Shown: one piece after another, positions 62,516 to 64,000 of the stretch
How the letters are laid out: each line of letters opens with the position of its first letter
Position numbering within the stretch: the stretch's first letter is position 1
NCBI GenBank assembly: GCA_003577305.1
Contig: QEVL01000014.1
Location: 1 to 64,000 of the forward strand
Source of the DNA: Burkholderiales bacterium
Lineage (GTDB): Bacteria > Pseudomonadota > Gammaproteobacteria > Burkholderiales > Burkholderiaceae_E
DNA: 64,000 nt
Direction: 5' to 3'
The notes under the pieces: model-generated
What the model was told of the DNA's origin: nothing
Database searches by the model: none
What the model saw: the letters and a program-made list of their open reading frames with translations, nothing else
Program-made: the position numbers and the translations under genes

Positions 62516-63637
62516 ATGCTGAAGGTAGGAATGGTCGGTTGGCGCGGAATGGTCGGTTCCGTGCTGATGCAGCGCATGCGCGAGGAAGACGATTTCGCGC
62601 ACGTCGAGACGGTGTTCTTCAGCACCTCGAACTCCGGCGGCGCGGCGCCCGAAGTGGCCAACCTGGGCGAGCGCAGGCTGCACGACGCCGGTGACGTCGA
62701 GATGCTGAAGAAGCTGGACGTCGTGCTCACCTGCCAGGGAGGCGACTGGACCAACGAGGTCTTTCCGAAGCTGCGCGCGGCCGGCTGGAACGGCCACTGG
62801 ATCGACGCGGCCTCGGCGCTGCGGATGAACGACGACGCGGTCATCATCCTCGACCCGCTGAACCTGCACGTGATCAAGGACGCGCTGGCGCGCGGCGGGC
62901 GCACTTTCGTCGGCGGCAACTGCACCGTGAGCCTGATGATGCTGGGCCTGAACGGCCTGTTCCGCGAGAACCTGATCGAGTGGATCAGCGCGATGACCTA
63001 CCAGGCGGCTTCGGGCGCCGGCGCGCAGAACATGCGCGAGCTGCTCGCGCAGATGGGCGCCGTGCACGCGGCGGCGGCGCCGCTGCTGGCCGATCCGGCC
63101 TCCGCCATCCTGGAGATCGACGCGAAGGTTTCGCAGGCGATGCACTCCGAGGCGTTTCCGACCGCGAAGTTCGGCGTGCCGCTGGCCGGCAGCCTGATTC
63201 CATGGATCGACAAGGATCTCGGCAACGGCACTTCGCGCGAAGAGTGGAAGGGCGACGCCGAGTGCAACAAGATCCTCGGGCTGCCTGCGTCCGGGCCGGG
63301 CCACATTCCGGTCGAGAGCCTGTGCGTGCGCATCGGCGCGATGCGGTGCCACAGCCAGGCGCTCACGATCAAGCTGCGGCGCGACGCGCCGCTCGACGAG
63401 ATCGAATCGATCGTCGCCTCGGGCAACCGCTGGGTGAAGCTCGTGCCCAATACGCGCGAGGCGAGCATTCGCGATCTCTCGCCGGCAGCGGTCAACGGCA
63501 GCCTCGCAGTGCCGATCGGGCGGTTGCGCAAGCTCACGCTGGGTCCGGGCTATCTCAGCGCGTTCACCGTGGGTGATCAGTTGCTGTGGGGAGCGGCCGA
63601 GCCGTTGCGGCGCATGTTGAGGCTGCTGGCATCCTGA
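62516..63637 (+). CDS. asd: Aspartate-semialdehyde dehydrogenase
   Basis: Makes aspartate semialdehyde for lysine, threonine and methionine. The 373-aa protein opens [18 protein letters not shown] (NADP site) and has the catalytic Cys in [15 protein letters not shown] (about residue 138). [18 protein letters not shown] contains the family signature, and [20 protein letters not shown] has catalytic His and Arg context. E. coli-type (Gram-negative) form. Ends 136 bp before fimV. Confidence 0.97.
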   Translation: MLKVGMVGWRGMVGSVLMQRMREEDDFAHVETVFFSTSNSGGAAPEVANLGERRLHDAGDVEMLKKLDVVLTCQGGDWTNEVFPKLRAAGWNGHWIDAASALRMNDDAVIILDPLNLHVIKDALARGGRTFVGGNCTVSLMMLGLNGLFRENLIEWISAMTYQAASGAGAQNMRELLAQMGAVHAAAAPLLADPASAILEIDAKVSQAMHSEAFPTAKFGVPLAGSLIPWIDKDLGNGTSREEWKGDAECNKILGLPASGPGHIPVESLCVRIGAMRCHSQALTIKLRRDAPLDEIESIVASGNRWVKLVPNTREASIRDLSPAAVNGSLAVPIGRLRKLTLGPGYLSAFTVGDQLLWGAAEPLRRMLRLLAS

Positions 63638-63773
63638 GCGTCTCGTTCGGCCGCCCGCAGGCGCCGTTCACCGCGCACCGGTTGCCGCCGGGTGCCCGCC
63701 AGCCGCCGTTCGTCACGCGCACGCCACGGACCGGACTTCGGCCAGTTCCTAAGCTTGCGCCGGTAAGTAGCTG

Positions 63774-64000
63774 ATGTTAGCCTCAAAAAATCGCTTCAAG
63801 CCACTGGGGACAAGCGTGAAATCGACGCACGTACAGCCGGCCGGACGGCGCCGACACGGCACTCCGACGATTCTTGCAGTGGCGATCGCAGCGGCGCTCG
63901 CGGGCACGGCTCCTGCTCCTGCAGACGCGGCAGGCCTGGGCCGGCTCACCGTTCAGTCGGCGCTCGGTCAACCGCTGCGGGCCGAGGTCGAGGTCACCTC
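63774..64000 (+). CDS. fimV: FimV/HubP-type polar protein, N-terminal part
   Basis: The gene runs off the right edge. From ATG 63774 it encodes a hydrophilic start, a signal peptide-like stretch (TILAVAIAAALAGTAPAPAD) and then AAGLGRLTVQSALGQPLRAE, the conserved N-terminus of FimV. A GTG at 63816 is an alternative start. FimV proteins organise the cell pole and type IV pili. Position after asd agrees with Betaproteobacteria. The last 227 bp of the window belong to it. Confidence 0.9.
   Translation, partial: MLASKNRFKPLGTSVKSTHVQPAGRRRHGTPTILAVAIAAALAGTAPAPADAAGLGRLTVQSALGQPLRAEVEVT

Noticed and set aside
1-64000. CRISPR arrays
   Set aside because: No regular direct repeats with unique spacers were seen; the periodic repeats found belong to an IS21 end and to an iteron array.

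Overview
The window is GC-rich DNA from a betaproteobacterium, most likely of the Burkholderiales. The best evidence is the right arm (52.4-64 kb): gltX, aroC and the block leuC - small entericidin-type lipoprotein - leuD - leuB - asd - fimV, an order I know as typical of Betaproteobacteria. Everything to its left is accessory or recently rearranged.

Layout. (1) 1-5.45 kb is an insertion-sequence pile-up: an IS5-family element with an internally deleted transposase, an IS4-family element with 9-bp target duplications that is split by a complete IS21-family element (istA/istB, 5-bp target duplications), and the left part of an IS3-family element. (2) 5.4-11.4 kb is a mevalonate-type catabolic locus: a TRAP transporter (periplasmic binding protein, small and large membrane subunits) followed by degradative HMG-CoA reductase, with a divergent MocR-type regulator. 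The IS3 remnant abuts the end of mvaA and no HMG-CoA lyase gene is present. (3) 11.6-26.5 kb is a type 1-like BREX phage-defence operon (BrxA-like, brxB, brxC, pglX, pglZ, brxL). Two extra genes, an AlbA_2/HATPase-type protein and a ParA-type ATPase, sit between pglX and pglZ, and both pglX and pglZ carry a frameshift as sequenced. (4) 26.6-35.9 kb is a catabolic operon: zinc alcohol dehydrogenase, ABC importer with two different ATPases of the GlpS/GlpT type, and the start of a serine hydrolase cut off at the BREX side. It has a near-perfect sigma-54 promoter and is divergent from an AcoR-like sigma-54 activator. (5) 35.9-43.3 kb is an unclassified mobile region with two unrelated tyrosine recombinases, HTH proteins and three proteins I do not recognise, plus a decayed NERD-domain gene. 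(6) 43.3-52.4 kb is a 9-kb phage-satellite-like element inserted in tRNA-Val(CAC), with 46-bp identical attachment repeats. It encodes integrase, AlpA-like regulator, OB-fold protein, primase/helicase, terminase small subunit and a protease-capsid fusion, but no large terminase, portal or tail genes. Four 21-22-bp-spaced iterons just after the primase gene are a candidate replication origin. (7) 52.4-64 kb is the conserved chromosomal arm.

How the parts work together. Translational coupling by 4-nt start/stop overlaps is very common (dctQ/dctM, most BREX genes, the ABC permeases, the early satellite genes, the small recombinase operon), so these blocks are true operons. The most interesting candidates are the capsid-encoding satellite with its iterons, the BREX operon with two embedded ATPase-type genes, and the two-recombinase region. 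All functional calls are by reading the sequence; no database search was possible.
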